Shown: positions 24,605-35,910 of the stretch, in pieces
Layout: each line of letters opens with the position of its first letter
Position numbering within the stretch: the first letter of the stretch is position 1
DNA from: Pseudisothecium myosuroides
Lineage: Eukaryota; Streptophyta; Bryopsida; Hypnales; Lembophyllaceae
Length of the DNA stretch: 64,000 bases
NCBI GenBank assembly: GCA_951799445.1
Contig: OX637287.1
Span: 33,250,224-33,314,223 of the forward strand
Reading direction: 5' to 3'
Notes under the pieces: model-generated
What the model was told of the DNA's origin: nothing
The model's database searches: none
What the model saw: only the letters and a program-made list of their open reading frames with translations
Translations under genes and position numbers: made by a program

Positions 24605-26405
24605 CTAAGATCGTGGAGGCAAATTCTCTTCATTCCTCAGACCCCCTGCGAACTCCATCAGCTCCACCACATCCTTCTTTGCTGCTTTTTGGTGCCATCG
24701 TCCCCACAGAGAGCTCAGAAATTGCCCTCCTCGCTTCTGTCCCGTCTCCCAGTTCCTATTACTAAAACTGTTTTCCTCAACTTCTGCAACTTTTGTTAAA
24801 CTATCCTCACATATCTGCACAAAGAAAACATAGCATCACCAAAATCAGCTTTTAAATACTTCAAGTTGCAAGGATTTCGAAACACGCTTCAACGGCTTCA
24901 ACACAATCTTCTAGATGTATCTTGTTTGTACACAATAATACTTATTTCATGAACAAATACTTTTTGGATCCTAAGAGAGGAGTCCAATTGCATGGGAAGC
25001 CTTTCTTGCAGGTAGTACATCTACTCCTTAACAACGTCAGTGTCATCCAAACACACGACTTGCAACAAATGAGATCAACTTTCGGAGGTTCTATCACTAT
25101 CAAAGATGCTTTCATGAGATGCATCATAAATGCAATATTCGTAGGTCAAGGGTAGTGTAAGCTCATGCTTGAAACCCTACTTCTTCAAACTCAAGCTCAC
25201 CAGAAATATTCTGTTCTAATAATCCTAGTTATTCGATTGTCCTACCGTCTTCACTATTCTCTCCATGATTCATAGGAATCCATATTAAGCTTACTCCCCA
25301 AACTGACGGTGTTTCACCTAACTGAAGAATGTTCAAGAATTGTTATGTAGGTTGAAATTAACCTGACATTGCAAAGACGATTGGTGCTGAACAATGGCTT
25401 ACGTGAAAAAGCAAACACTAAAAGATTGCCGTTTCAGAAAAAAACTAGAATTAGGCGCACCTGAATGGGGTTGACGCTGCGCCTCCACTCAAGAGCCTGC
25501 TGCTGCTGCACCTTGGAAGACTGGTAGTACAAGCCTTCCCAGTTGGAGGCACCGTCCAGACACTCCACGCCTTGGAAGGTATTGGCCACAGCGCCCATTT
25601 CTTCGGCCTCTTCCAGAGGCTGATTCAGCTCCTCCACAAACAGACTCACATCCGATACGACCACACGAGTCCCCGAATTAGCTGAAGCTCCAGGAGAGGC
25701 AGGGGTCCCTTCCATCTCCGCCTTCGGACGACACATGCTACAGCACCATTGAAGTCCCAGCTTTTGGGCCGGTTTGATCTGCATCAGCATATTCAAGTCA
25801 CTATGATCAGTCTATGTTCCAATGCAGCAAATAATACGTCATCTGGGTACCATATGCATTGCAAAAGTAATGGAAGTCCAAAGTTTCACCACCAAAGAAT
25901 GGGCATTATTTCAATACTGTATGCAGAAGTTATGAAAGTTCAAGCCCTTATGGTCAGTCTATGTTCCAACGCAGCAAAAAATGCGTCATTTGAATATCAT
26001 AAGCGTTGCAAAACTAATGGAAGTCCAAATTTGGCTCATCAACGAATGCATGATTTGGATACTGTATGCAAAATTTAAGAAGGTTCAAGCCCCAATGGTA
26101 AACCTACATTCCAATGCACCAAAGAATGCCTTCTTTGGCATAAGGAATTCAAAAGTTATGAAGGTTCAAAGTTTTATGGATGCGGTGACCTAGAAACACC
26201 ACTAACACTTGAACAGATGTCTATGTGCTTACTACCCTTCTAATCCATAGGTACCCATCGTCTAAGACTTTAGGCTTCGGCGTCCCCTAAATTCTCATAT
26301 CCCAAAACACACATTACTTGGAATCATTTCAAAAGCAAAAAGGGCAAGGAAGTGAACCTGCAGCACGGAGCACTTGTGGCATTGCACAGGCATAAAACGC
26401 GGCAT
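24605..26405 (-). CDS. Zinc-ribbon protein, MRNIP-like N-terminus, 3 exons
   Basis: Exons 26405-26358, 25778-25461 and 24814-24605 (minus), all phase 0, encode 191 residues. The first exon has only 16 codons and begins MPRFMPVQCHKCSVLQ. It continues with IKPAQKLGLQWCCSMC, so that CxxC, a short basic/Gln stretch and WxCxxC form a four-Cys zinc ribbon. That order (VQCxxCxxxQxKxxxKxxxxWxCxxC) is how MRNIP (MRN complex-interacting protein, a factor for double-strand-break repair) begins. The usual following block with RxxVQxxN is absent, and the rest (acidic, Gln-rich, ending NLPPRS) is not recognised. It could therefore be a diverged MRNIP, a mis-joined model or another zinc-ribbon protein. Acceptors GATGCAG and TTGTGCAG are good; the second donor GTGCGC is weak. 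The gene converges on HROB, with stops 867 bases apart. Intron 1 carries a 146-base tandem repeat. Confidence 0.5.
25785..26175. repeat. Tandem repeat, period about 146, in intron 1 of the MRNIP-like gene
   Basis: Two and a half diverged units, aligned on TCAGTCTATGTTCCAA at 25807 and 25954 and AAACCTACATTCCAA near 26101. Unit text (CCAACGCAGCAAAAAATGCG, ATACTGTATGCAAAA) resembles the interior of the MITE at 54779-55048. Confidence 0.65.
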
Positions 26406-27448
26406 GGTGCCTCCAATGCTGCCTCTTACTCCCACATTCAGAAAACCCTTTGCTCCACTCCAAAATTAACACCAGCACAAAAATAAATTCCGCTTTCCCA
26501 ATCGTGGTCCAACGCTCACCTCATCAAACGCCAACTCTCAAATTCTTCCCCCCCCCCCACACACACAAAGCCCCTTCCTAACACCTGTCTCAATGCTTGC
26601 CCTAAAGAAAGGGAATCCAAAACCGCATCAACACTTGCCCATCAAAATCCAACAAATCCAAACTACTCCAACAATGCCCACCAAACAAAATTCCAAACTA
26701 CTCCAACAATGCCAATCCCGTTCAGCTTTTTCTCCAGCAGTAGCTACCCCTCATGACCGAACTCCTCTACCAGTGCAATGCGACTGTGAGCTTCCTACTG
26801 CACTCTAAATTCTTAAGCTCGAATCAAATCTCAACTAAAAGAGGCTGTGCTTGGTGGAACCAAGTATGCAAAAGGTGGAATTTCAGTGGAGAAATCGAGT
26901 GAACAGAGGTGTAATGTGAGAATGTGAGAACGAAGAATACGAGGAAGTAAAGCTACTAACTTAAGTTCGTGAGGATTGTGGATTGACTGAGATTGTAATT
27001 TGAAAAATTAAGAGCAGAGGCCGCCGTGCAATCCCGCAAGCAGGCAAAGAATTGAGGGGGGGGGGGGGGGGCGACGAGCATCTTCACAGCATGCGAGGCG
27101 TCTTCTTCGCAACGATCGACTGATTATTCTGAAATGCGCAGGCTTCCTGATAAAGAAATCAGGGGTCCTCGCCTCCTCGGGAATGGTGCATTAGAGCATC
27201 ACCTGTGGGCCTTTAAATTTTGACCCTCCAAGCTGACGAAATGAGTGGCCCTTCAAACTTATTGGCGTTTGAGGCATGCATGAGAACCCCTATGCTGTAA
27301 CTCAAGGCTGCGACACCTCATTCCACAAAAGGAGACGGATGAAAACAAGAGGACCAATTTTGTAATGAAATTGCAAGTATGACAATATTTTGCCTTGTCT
27401 TTTTTTTGGAAGGGCTTGTCAAAGAAAGCCCGCGTAGCATGTTAGTCA
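26406..27448. other. Upstream region of the MRNIP-like gene
   Basis: Holds a C-run with (CA)n at 26550-26571 and a G-run of about 16 at 27056-27071, both typical slippage sites. No coding match. The promoter and 5' leader of the minus-strand gene should lie in the first few hundred bases. Confidence 0.45.
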
Positions 27449-28099
27449 TTAACCCCTAAATGCCCAAGGTCTTTTTTGAACTTTTAGGAATTTGCTCTAA
27501 ATTGATTAAAAAGCCAACATTTTGATAAATTGCATCAATTTTATATGAATTGTAATCATACAAATTCAAACTAGACATGTTGGAGGTCTCATAGGAAAAA
27601 AAACACAACAATATCACTTATGAATTGAAAGATTATAATGTTTGAACATGGGGGTGTCAAAATTGTGAAAGTGACTTGAAGTCTTTCAATCCCCTTTTCA
27701 CATGCCAAATCTAAAAAGTTGGTCAACATCAAAATATGAGGTTTAAGGACCTAACATGTAAAATCCCAATCAGTTTACGGCTTCTCAAAATCTACTCTAT
27801 AAATTTTTTTAAAGAAATTCTTAATGTGATTTTTCCTCCAAGATCTACCGGTAGTGTATTTGAGGCTCATTTCCAAGAGCCCACAACACTACAGAAAGTC
27901 AAGATTGCAATGGGTTGCACAAAATCTTGAGTAGAAAAATCATAATCCATCATAAATCGAACTTTTGATCCTAAAACTAGACTTCAAAAAGAATTTTTCA
28001 AAAATATAGATTATAAAAAATAGCAACTTGGTTAGATTTTATATAACTTCAAAGTTTTGTCGACACCAAAATTTGGTGCCTCGGGCATTTAGGGGTTAA
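27449..28099 (+). mobile_element. TTAA-family MITE copy F (651 bp)
   Basis: Perfect 17-base inverted ends, TTAACCCCTAAATGCCC and GGGCATTTAGGGGTTAA, with TTAA on both edges. Best-preserved member of the sub-family that also sits in HROB intron 5. Confidence 0.82.
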
Positions 28100-28409
28100 A
28101 ATTTAGGAAGTTTGCGGGAATGGTTTGCTTGATAGTGAGGGCGAGGAATCTCATTTTTTGGCAAAACTTATCAAATCTTCAAAACTCTCTAGGCAATCAT
28201 TTAAAGAAACATACACTAGTAGAAAATTTTGTGACCAAAACAACCAAAAACTGTTGTTCTGGTACTTGTTGTTTTGGTCGCGTTATTTCAGATAGAAATT
28301 ACACAAAAATTTGTTGGTTTTTTTTTTTGATTTGGTCATTTTAAAATTGAAAAAAAATAAAAAAATAAAAATTTGCTACCCGAAAAATTTCAGGCAACCA
28401 TGAATTAGC

Positions 28410-28482
28410 CCATGGTCCACCCATCAAGTTTGAATACGGGACCTTGAGCTTAGGGGCTAAGGCCCAACCACTACACCACCTC
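28410..28482 (-). repeat. tRNA-derived SINE-like head
   Basis: Read on the minus strand it opens GAGGTGGTGTAGTGGTTGGG (A-box-like) and about 35 bases later has GTCCCGTATTCAAACTTG (B-box-like, near GGTTCRANYCC). Spacing fits a tRNA-like Pol III promoter, but a cloverleaf is not intact. AT-rich sequence follows to about 28340. A decayed tRNA pseudogene is the alternative. Confidence 0.4.
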
Positions 28483-29024
28483 TACAATCATATGTTTAGT
28501 AGTAATATATTTTTGTTACTTGTATACTTGCTTTTTTGTTTTCTTACAATTCAATAGACTTTGGCAGGCATTTTCACATAGTAAAACAACTTTTTTGAAA
28601 ACACTTAGAACTAAGAAAAGTTGTAAAATCAAACTAACTTTCATTTCCAAAAATCTGTTTATGATTTTCAGTCTCCAATTAAATGTTATGGACAAAATTT
28701 AGAGAGCATGTTTGAAAAAGTAAAAAAATATCCCCTCCAACCCCTCTCTGAACTTTGCCTATAGCTTTTGATTGGAGGTTCAAAATCTCAAACGGAATTT
28801 TGGAGATGAAAGCTGTTAACTTGATTTTATAACTTTTCTTAATACAAATTCTTTAAAAAAAAGTTATTCTACTATGCCAAAATGATCGTCAAATTCTACT
28901 GAGTTTAAATAATACCGTATTGTGAATAATTAAGTTAAATAAAATAAACTCGTAACTTGAATTAAATCATGTTAAAAATTCTAAATCATGATTTAATTCT
29001 AAGTTGCATAGTTTTTAAAATGTT

Positions 29025-29668
29025 TTTTTGAAACTGTTTTCAAAGATAGGAAATCAGATTAGCTTTCTGGGAATATAATTTTTATTTCAATCAGTGCCTA
29101 GAAGCAAAAATTATGTCACCTTAAGTCTAAAAAGTAGCTTGAGGGACAACCCCAAAAAATTTAGGTTAAACAAGGTTAGATTTGCCGCTTGAACAATCTC
29201 ACCATTGAAATTATATTGTATTTCAATTCCATCTTAGAGATATTAATGGTTAGTTTTTCCTTCAATCTTGAATCTACTTCTACTTAATATTAAAATTTTA
29301 ATGAATGAAAATTAAATGTTTTTTTGTTAAATTTTTTGCCTAGATTCTCAACTCAAATCTTCAATATAATAATTTAGAAATTCAAAATTAGTAGAACAAA
29401 AATTTTAAGCTAAGAAGATTTAAAGCCAAAAAATCTAGTCGAACAAGGTATAAAAAAACTTGTTTTCTTCACTTTAAATGCAAATAACTTGCAATCTAAT
29501 CTGTCAAATTTTCTAAAATTTCTTCCATGCATTTTTACACTAGACTAGTATAAGATTCTATAGTTACATATGCAAAAAAAAAATTTAAGAGTTTTTTGCT
29601 CTTTGCAATAGAAATGGCAGTTTTAAGTGGTTTTTGATGGGAAAAGGCCTAGGACCTTTAGGAGTTAA
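29025..29668 (+). mobile_element. TTAA-family MITE copy G, left-truncated
   Basis: Right end GGACCTTTAGGAGTTAA. The interior follows copy C (TTGAAACTGTTTTCAAAGATAGG..., AATGGCAGTTTTAAGTGG). Left boundary approximate. Confidence 0.6.
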
Positions 29669-30678
29669 GACAACCATGATAGGAGGCACTTCGCACGTTT
29701 CTTTAGAGCATTTGCATTGTTGCCTTCAAAGGGTCTAACACTCAAATGTTGGTGACAAGTGCTCCTTGCCCCTCATAATGTTCTTTTGACTCAATCCTAG
29801 TATGTCAAAGCTTTTCAAAAATCATTGTTCATCCTAAGTATAGTCACCTTATCTTTTATTCTACTTGATGAGCAATTACTTGACTATTTATAAGTCGTAC
29901 TTGGTAGGTAAGGGTGAAGATCATGAATTTGAAGGCTCTTCAAAAGTAGATGTAAACTTATAGAGTGTCAAATTTATCTTGCATGGATACAAATGCTCTT
30001 AAAGACTTTCAAGGACTTTGACATCTTTCAATGAAATATTTTTCATAAGCTTCACTTTTAACCTTAAAGGATTAAAGAACCTACTTTGGAATTTTTTAAA
30101 ATTTAGACAAACTATGTTGACTTTATAATCTAAAATTTTTGCATGAAATTTTTATGATAGATGCTAATCAAACTAATCAATGTGTGAAGCTTTGTTTTGC
30201 TTCATTGCAATAAATATTGCAAAAGTTAAAGTTTTTTAAAATTTCAATGTCAAATTGGGCACCTAAAAATATATTCTAAAAAAGATTGATTAATTTTATT
30301 GGTCTTTTTAGATTGATACCTATTCAAAAAAGATTTGAACCATTCAATTCTGAATAATGAGGTGACAATTATGAGGAGTTTTATTTGTAGATAATGAAGG
30401 TAGAAAAACACATAAAGTCATCTTTTGAATACAATTTTGAAAATTTTCAAATGAAAAAAAAAAATAACAATTGTTTATTAGAAAATTTTCAATATTGTAA
30501 TTAAGAATCCTCAATCTTTTTATTTTAAGTATTATTGGTTTATGTTTTTCTTTCATTTAGTACCACCTTTCACTATATAATTTTTTTAAGATGAATATGA
30601 AATTTTTTAGATTAATTATTTTACATATAATTATCCCCAACCCATTTTCCCAAATATTAACTAAAATACATTGGTTAC

Positions 30679-30734
<56 letters not shown>

Positions 30735-32161
30735 AAATATTAAAAGTCAAATTGTCATCTTTTGGAGGGCTTGTAAAATCCTGCATCTTGAAGTTTAGGC
30801 ACATTGAATTGAAATACATTCATTCCAAAATTTAGGTAGGATGTACTTGAACAAGTTAACCAAAAGATCCTATACTATAGTTGGATTTGTTAAAAAATAA
30901 ATATAGATGAAGATTTTAGCCTTGCTTTGGATACAAGTATATTGAAGGAGTTTGGGGCTTCTAAACATGGAAGTACTTTAGGAATTAAGAATAAGTGGGA
31001 GCTATACCTAACCTACATAATTATTTGTTTATTTATAAGTGCCATATTCTTCAAGCTGTTCAAAATCCACCTAAAAATTTTCATTGATAAATAATTATGA
31101 TCTATCAATATCAATAAGATCAACAATTAATTCATTCCAATAAGTTTTGTGGAACTAGGTCCCCAGGTGCACTACTCTACTAGTAAAGGTAGGCTTACAA
31201 GGTAGAAGCATCTAATGGCCGCTTTATACTTAGAAGCCAGGCCAAATTGCTATGTTAGAGGCCAAGAATCTTCATTTGTGATTGAATAGAACACTGAAAT
31301 CAACCCCAAACTCTTTACACCTAGAGGCTGGGCTAATTTGGTGGAATGAATTTTTTATTCAAAAAAGGACATTCAGATCTGACATGGCTCGAGCCCTCTA
31401 GATTGGGTGCACCAAAAATGGGAGGCCAATTCTTGGCCTCAGTGCAAATGTCAAATTTCAATTAAATTTTTTTGTCTTATAAAATATTATTTTTTTCAAC
31501 AAATCACATCCATTGGATTTTGTACAATTGGCTTCAAGGGGAATTGGCCCGGCCTCTAGGTGTAAAGTGGTCCTGAAAATTTCAGCCCCTCTCTCTTCTT
31601 TTTGTAAAATTCATAGAATCGGCCTGGCTTTTTGGCCTCAAGGCCTTAACATATGGGAGAATTGGTCCCCACTATAATCTTATTCTAATGGGTAGTTGAG
31701 GTTGGCCTCTAGCCCAAGAAGGCTGAAATTTTGTGCAATTGGCTTGGAAGAGAATTGGCCTGGACTCTAGATGTAAAGCAGCCCTAAATGTGATGCTTAT
31801 TCAAGATCTTCACATCTTAAAGGTAGCTACAAAATAAAATGATATGCACTTGTTAGGAAATGGTTATAAAAACCAACAAAATTGGATTTATATTTTTCCA
31901 AGCTTGTATGAATATAATACAAATTTTTGAAAACAACTCCATAGATGCACCTACTGTTAACATTAGACTAACACCAAAGTGAACACAAAAACACTTAAAA
32001 ACAACACATTGTAAGCTTGGATCGCGCACAAGTGATTAACCAATGCAAGAACCTTTGTCATGACAGTGACAATTTCTTGGACCCCACCTGTCTACTTTGG
32101 ATCCACTTACAAATGGATTTAGGTTGTTTTCTAGATGTCCGTAATCAAATCCTATTTACAT
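29669..32161. other. Intergenic, AT-rich, only the (TA)n tract
   Basis: No supportable gene or further element. GGCCTGGCTTTTTGGCCTC-type phrases recur near 31240-31760 (a loose repeat of 'ggcc...tctaggtgtaaag'), suggesting old transposon debris. Confidence 0.4.
30682..30731. repeat. (TA)n microsatellite
   Basis: About 24 uninterrupted TA units. A second simple tract, (TTA)n, is at 15655-15680. Confidence 0.95.
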
Positions 32162-32164
32162 TTA

Positions 32165-32525
32165 GAGCATCTCCTGCAGCCCTCCAGCTTTCTCCACTCC
32201 TTGATTCAAGATCTGTCCGATGAATAGGAGATGACCATTTGTATCTCCAACAGTGCAACTCCATAAAGCGTACTTCCAACCAATCACAAGTCACACTACT
32301 CCCCAAAATATACTCCCAACCAATCACAAGTCACACAATTTGCATTTATTATGACGACTTGCTAATCCTAAGAGAATTTGTAGCGGAAGAGGGGTTAGTG
32401 GCCCCTGTAGAAATGGCTTTTTGAGAGGGAAAAGAGAAGGCTGAGCCTGACAAATACTAAAATTGAATGCTTTTCATCCAAATTCTAGAGGGGAGGAGAT
32501 ATCTGGAGGGCTGCAGGAGATGCTC
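32165..32525 (+). mobile_element. Tourist-like MITE (361 bp), copy 1
   Basis: GAGCATCTCCTGCAGCCCTC and GAGGGCTGCAGGAGATGC(TC) are perfect inverted ends, with TTA on both sides. Same family as 55052-55415, opposite orientation. Confidence 0.8.
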
Positions 32526-32769
32526 TTAGGTGCTCCCATTTTATGTAAAGCCGGTTGGATACGCAAAAAACAAGAGCAGCTCCACCTAGCTTCAAGTTTT
32601 GAAATGTACACTACCATTACAATTTTACCCACAATGGGCTTCCTTCCATTTTAAGGTAGTTTACCTTATCAATGGTGAGCGTGGGAGCAGGGGAATGCCA
32701 GTTCTATCAATTGAAGCAAAGATCCCTAGTTAATATGGGCCTCCCTGACGGTCCGTCCTTCCCAGTTTA

Positions 32770-34900
32770 GTTGAAAGTATGCTACTTTTTCAGACTTTGG
32801 GGGATCCGTGCCAGTTTAACATCGCATTGTTGCACGTTGGAATTGTTGACGTTCCAAGCCCAATTCCTCCATCGCTCGCTCACTTCCAGGTTGGATCTCT
32901 AGGCACGCCAGTCCAATGGCTTTCAACATTCATCTTTTGTGAACTCATTAGAAGAGATTTGAGGCCATTAGAAGACTGCAAGTTCCCAAGGCGTTCCTAG
33001 CTTGGGAACTCTGCCACATGCATGGTCTAACGTGGTTGAGAGAGTGCCACATCAAATTTTTAAAAAAATAAAAATAAAAATCACTTTTTATTTTTATTTT
33101 TTAAATTTCTTTTAAAAATAAAATTCTGACAGCATTAGTGCTGATTCAGAACATAGGAACAAGGAATGGGAACAACCGTAAAACGGCCCTCCGGAGGCCT
33201 CAAATCTCTTCTAATGTCATCGTTTTCATTTCTGACTGTTTTCAGTACGTGGTGCTTTGAGTTCTCCGGACGTGAGGGTGAAGAATTAGGATGGATTCAA
33301 GTGGACAATTTCAGCTTAGTAGGGTCTGGACCACTAGGATTGATGCAGAAACGAGAGGTTGGGTGTAGTTTTAGGGTTTGCAAATGTTCCAAAGTCTTTG
33401 GACACATTTGAAGTGGAACATGTAGCTGGGGCTAGACTAATGGAGGAGGGGGGGTTTGTAGGATTTTCGATCTTTGTTTTGAAATTGCGTTCTAGTCGTT
33501 TTGTTTTGGGGAGCAATATCGGAACAAGAGTGAAAATAGACTTGAGAGAATCAATGAAGAAGAGCGGATATTTGTTTTTGAGTTTCTTTGGCCATTTGAG
33601 GAACTATATGCTTGCGTGTGTGAGAGCGAGTCTAATCACTATGAAATCTAAGCCGCACTAGATTAAGGCTGCCCAAATCAATTGAATAAGCGCAAATGCA
33701 GAGTTTGTCTATTGAGTGTGGTCGGATATATGTCCTAAGGAAATGAAAGAGCATTTCGACATACAAAAAAAGGCCCAATTTGAACACCCTCCTTTAAAGA
33801 TGTGTGTGTGAGAGAGAGCGCGTCTAGTTGCTGTCAAATATAAAGCGGACTAGATTAGGGTTGCCTAGATCCCTTATATAAGCATGATTCCATGGTTATG
33901 GAGTTGTCCTTCTGGGGTTCATTTCAGAGCCCAGTGCTTTCTACTTCCCATTTTTGTTTGCATCCAGACATTTGTTCATACTAAACCCTGAAGAACTTTT
34001 TGTGCAGACTTTTTGGCGACCGTTCTAGTTCACCATAGCATTTTAGGCCCTCAGCACTTCTCCACTCTTGCATAGTTTGCTCACTTGCGGTTTTGCTTTC
34101 TAGGCACGCCCATGCAATGGCTTTGACGGCTCATCCTTTGTAAGTTCCCTGAGCTCATTGTTTCAATATCTGATTGTTTCCATTAAGTGTTGTTTTGAGT
34201 TCTTTGAACGTGAGGGTGTAGAATTAGGGAGGAACGAAGTGGATGATTTCAACTTGGTAGGCTTTGGACTAGTTGGATTTGTGTAGATATTAGAGGTTGG
34301 GTGTTATTTTTGGGGTTTGCAAATCAATGAAGAAGAGTTTGTATTTGTTTTGGATCTTGTTTGGCTTTTTTGTAAACTACATGGCTTAGAATGTGTGTGT
34401 GAGAGAGAGCACGTCTAGTTGCTGTCAAATATAAAGCGGACTAGATTAGGGTTGCCTAGATCCCTTATATAAGCGTGATTCCATGGTTATGGGGCCGTCC
34501 TTCTGGGGTTCATTTCAGAGCCCCGTACTTTTTGGTTCCCATTTTTGTTTGCATCTAGACATTTGTTCATACTAAACCCTGAAGAAATTTTTGTGCAGAC
34601 TTTTTGGTGACCGTTCCAGTTCACCGTAGCATTTTAGGCCCTCAGCACTTGTCCACTCTTGCATAGTTTGCTCGCTTGTGGTTTGGATTTCCGGACACAC
34701 CCATGTAGTGGCTTTGAAGGCTCATCTTTCGTGAGTTATTTGAACACACTATTTTAGTTTTTGATAGTTTTAAGGAAGTGGTGTTTTGGATTCTTTCACA
34801 GTGAGGGTGGTGAATTAGAGAGGAATCAAGTGGATAGTTTCAGCTTGGTAGGCTCTGGACCACTTGGATTTGTGCAAATTTTTGAGGTTCATACTGTTTT
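32770..34900 (+). repeat. Three-fold repeated promoter-like unit
   Basis: Blocks recur in direct order. One is GTTCTTTGAACGTGAGGGTG-type at 33256, 34192 and 34784. Another is CGTCTAGTTGCTGTCAAATA at 33821 and 34412 (degenerate at about 33628). Then come CTTATATAAGC with TATA-box character (33876, 34468) and TTTGTGCAGACTTTTTGG. Units 2 and 3 are spaced 591-592 bases throughout; unit 1 is longer by about 145 bases. The last unit runs into the decayed gene downstream. The repeat looks like a tandemly duplicated 5' region rather than an LTR, because no matching copy lies beyond the gene. Confidence 0.6.
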
Positions 34901-34904
34901 TTGC

Positions 34905-35910
34905 TTTGAACATTATATTAAGATTTTCTTTCTTACATGGAATTCAAGGCTTTGGGCTGTTGGTAGAATCCTCTTCTTTGTCTTGTGGACATCGAGACTG
35001 ATGGATTTGAGGACTGTGACCAATGGTCTTTCTATTGCGGATGTGGAAGAGTTGACAACAAGCTTGGAGATGGGCAAATCTGAGTTTGAAGACAATTCGC
35101 CTTACACTGTGCTTGCGTTGCTAGGACCTCATCATGGGGGTCCTATGATGACTGATGGGTGATTTGCTGCCAATTTTGCCATGGCTCATCAAATCTATGG
35201 AAATCTATCTAGAGGCAAGGTTGTCATACTGGACGGATCGTCCGCCTGCTTGTCCGTCTAGTTTGCCCGTCTGGTAGAGATGTCACCCGTTCGATGTAGT
35301 CAACGGGTAGCTAACTTTTGGGGTCCGTAAAAATAGTCGATGTTGACTTACCTTGCGGACACCTGACTGAGTTTGGGTATGGACGCAAGTCGGTTGGGCG
35401 AAGAGACAAAGAATGCCACATTTGCAAAGACCTGGCCACGTCACATATTGAAGGAAAATTTTCGAGCAGATTTTTGCTGTCCAATCCATCTAACACATCC
35501 GGATCGTCCATTTGTCTGATTCGGTTGCTCGTTCGTCCGGGACGTCCGGTGACCTTGACCCGTCCGATGTAACAACCCTGCCTAGAGAGCAAACATGGAT
35601 GGATGTAGTGGGCTTGTTGGAGGAGGTTGAAACCGGTGGCCCATATTTTTGGGGTTATCCCAAACACTGACGGGTGCAGGTTTTGGAAAAAGGTAATACG
35701 CATTTTTACTGTGTATCTACTCCGCGGTCTCTACTCTCCAATTTCAAGGAGAAGCTAATTGAGGTTGTAACCCGCCTTTGCGCTAGTGACAGACTCCTTC
35801 TCCTTATCTTTGCTCATAGAGATGAAGAAGTAGATGAAAATGGGTTGATGTCAGGGATATTGGTTGGAGAGGGTGACCATGAGGAGTTTGGGGTGAGGTA
35901 TGCCTCATAG
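34905..35910 (+). pseudogene. Decayed gene, possible caspase-fold (clan CD) protein, with a MITE inserted
   Basis: Plus-strand reading gives ADVEELTTSLE...VLALLGPHHGGPMMTDG, a stop, then FAANFAMAHQIYGNLS. After 35580 in the matching frame come GGPYFWGYP, a stop, then CVSTPRSLLSNFKEKLIEVV, RLCASDRLLLLIFAHRDEE. A hydrophobic strand ending in His-Gly is the histidine motif of clan CD cysteine peptidases (caspases, metacaspases); here it reads AHR, so the Gly is lost. Family assignment is an inference from this pattern. Between the halves lies 35215-35580, an inserted element. Related-looking but broken sequence continues to about 36520. Confidence 0.45.
35215..35580. mobile_element. MITE inside the decayed gene (GCAAGGTTGT ends)
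   Basis: GCAAGGTTGTCATACTGGACG at the left and CGTCCGATGTAACAACCCTGC at the right are inverted, flanked by direct CTAGAG. It is GC-richer than its surroundings, with repeated CGTCCG motifs (hAT- or CACTA-like sub-terminal style). ORFs in both strands here belong to the element, not to genes. Confidence 0.6.

Noticed and set aside
27056..27071. Poly-G run as a possible assembly gap or G-quadruplex
   Set aside because: A plain homopolymer; nothing nearby supports a function.
33166..33411. Plus-strand ORF with an opening MGTTVKRPSG as a gene start
   Set aside because: Part of the repeated unit; the other units carry stops and shifts in the same frame.
35311..35703. 130-codon minus-strand ORF
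   Set aside because: Lies mostly within the MITE inserted in the relic gene and continues antisense into that relic.
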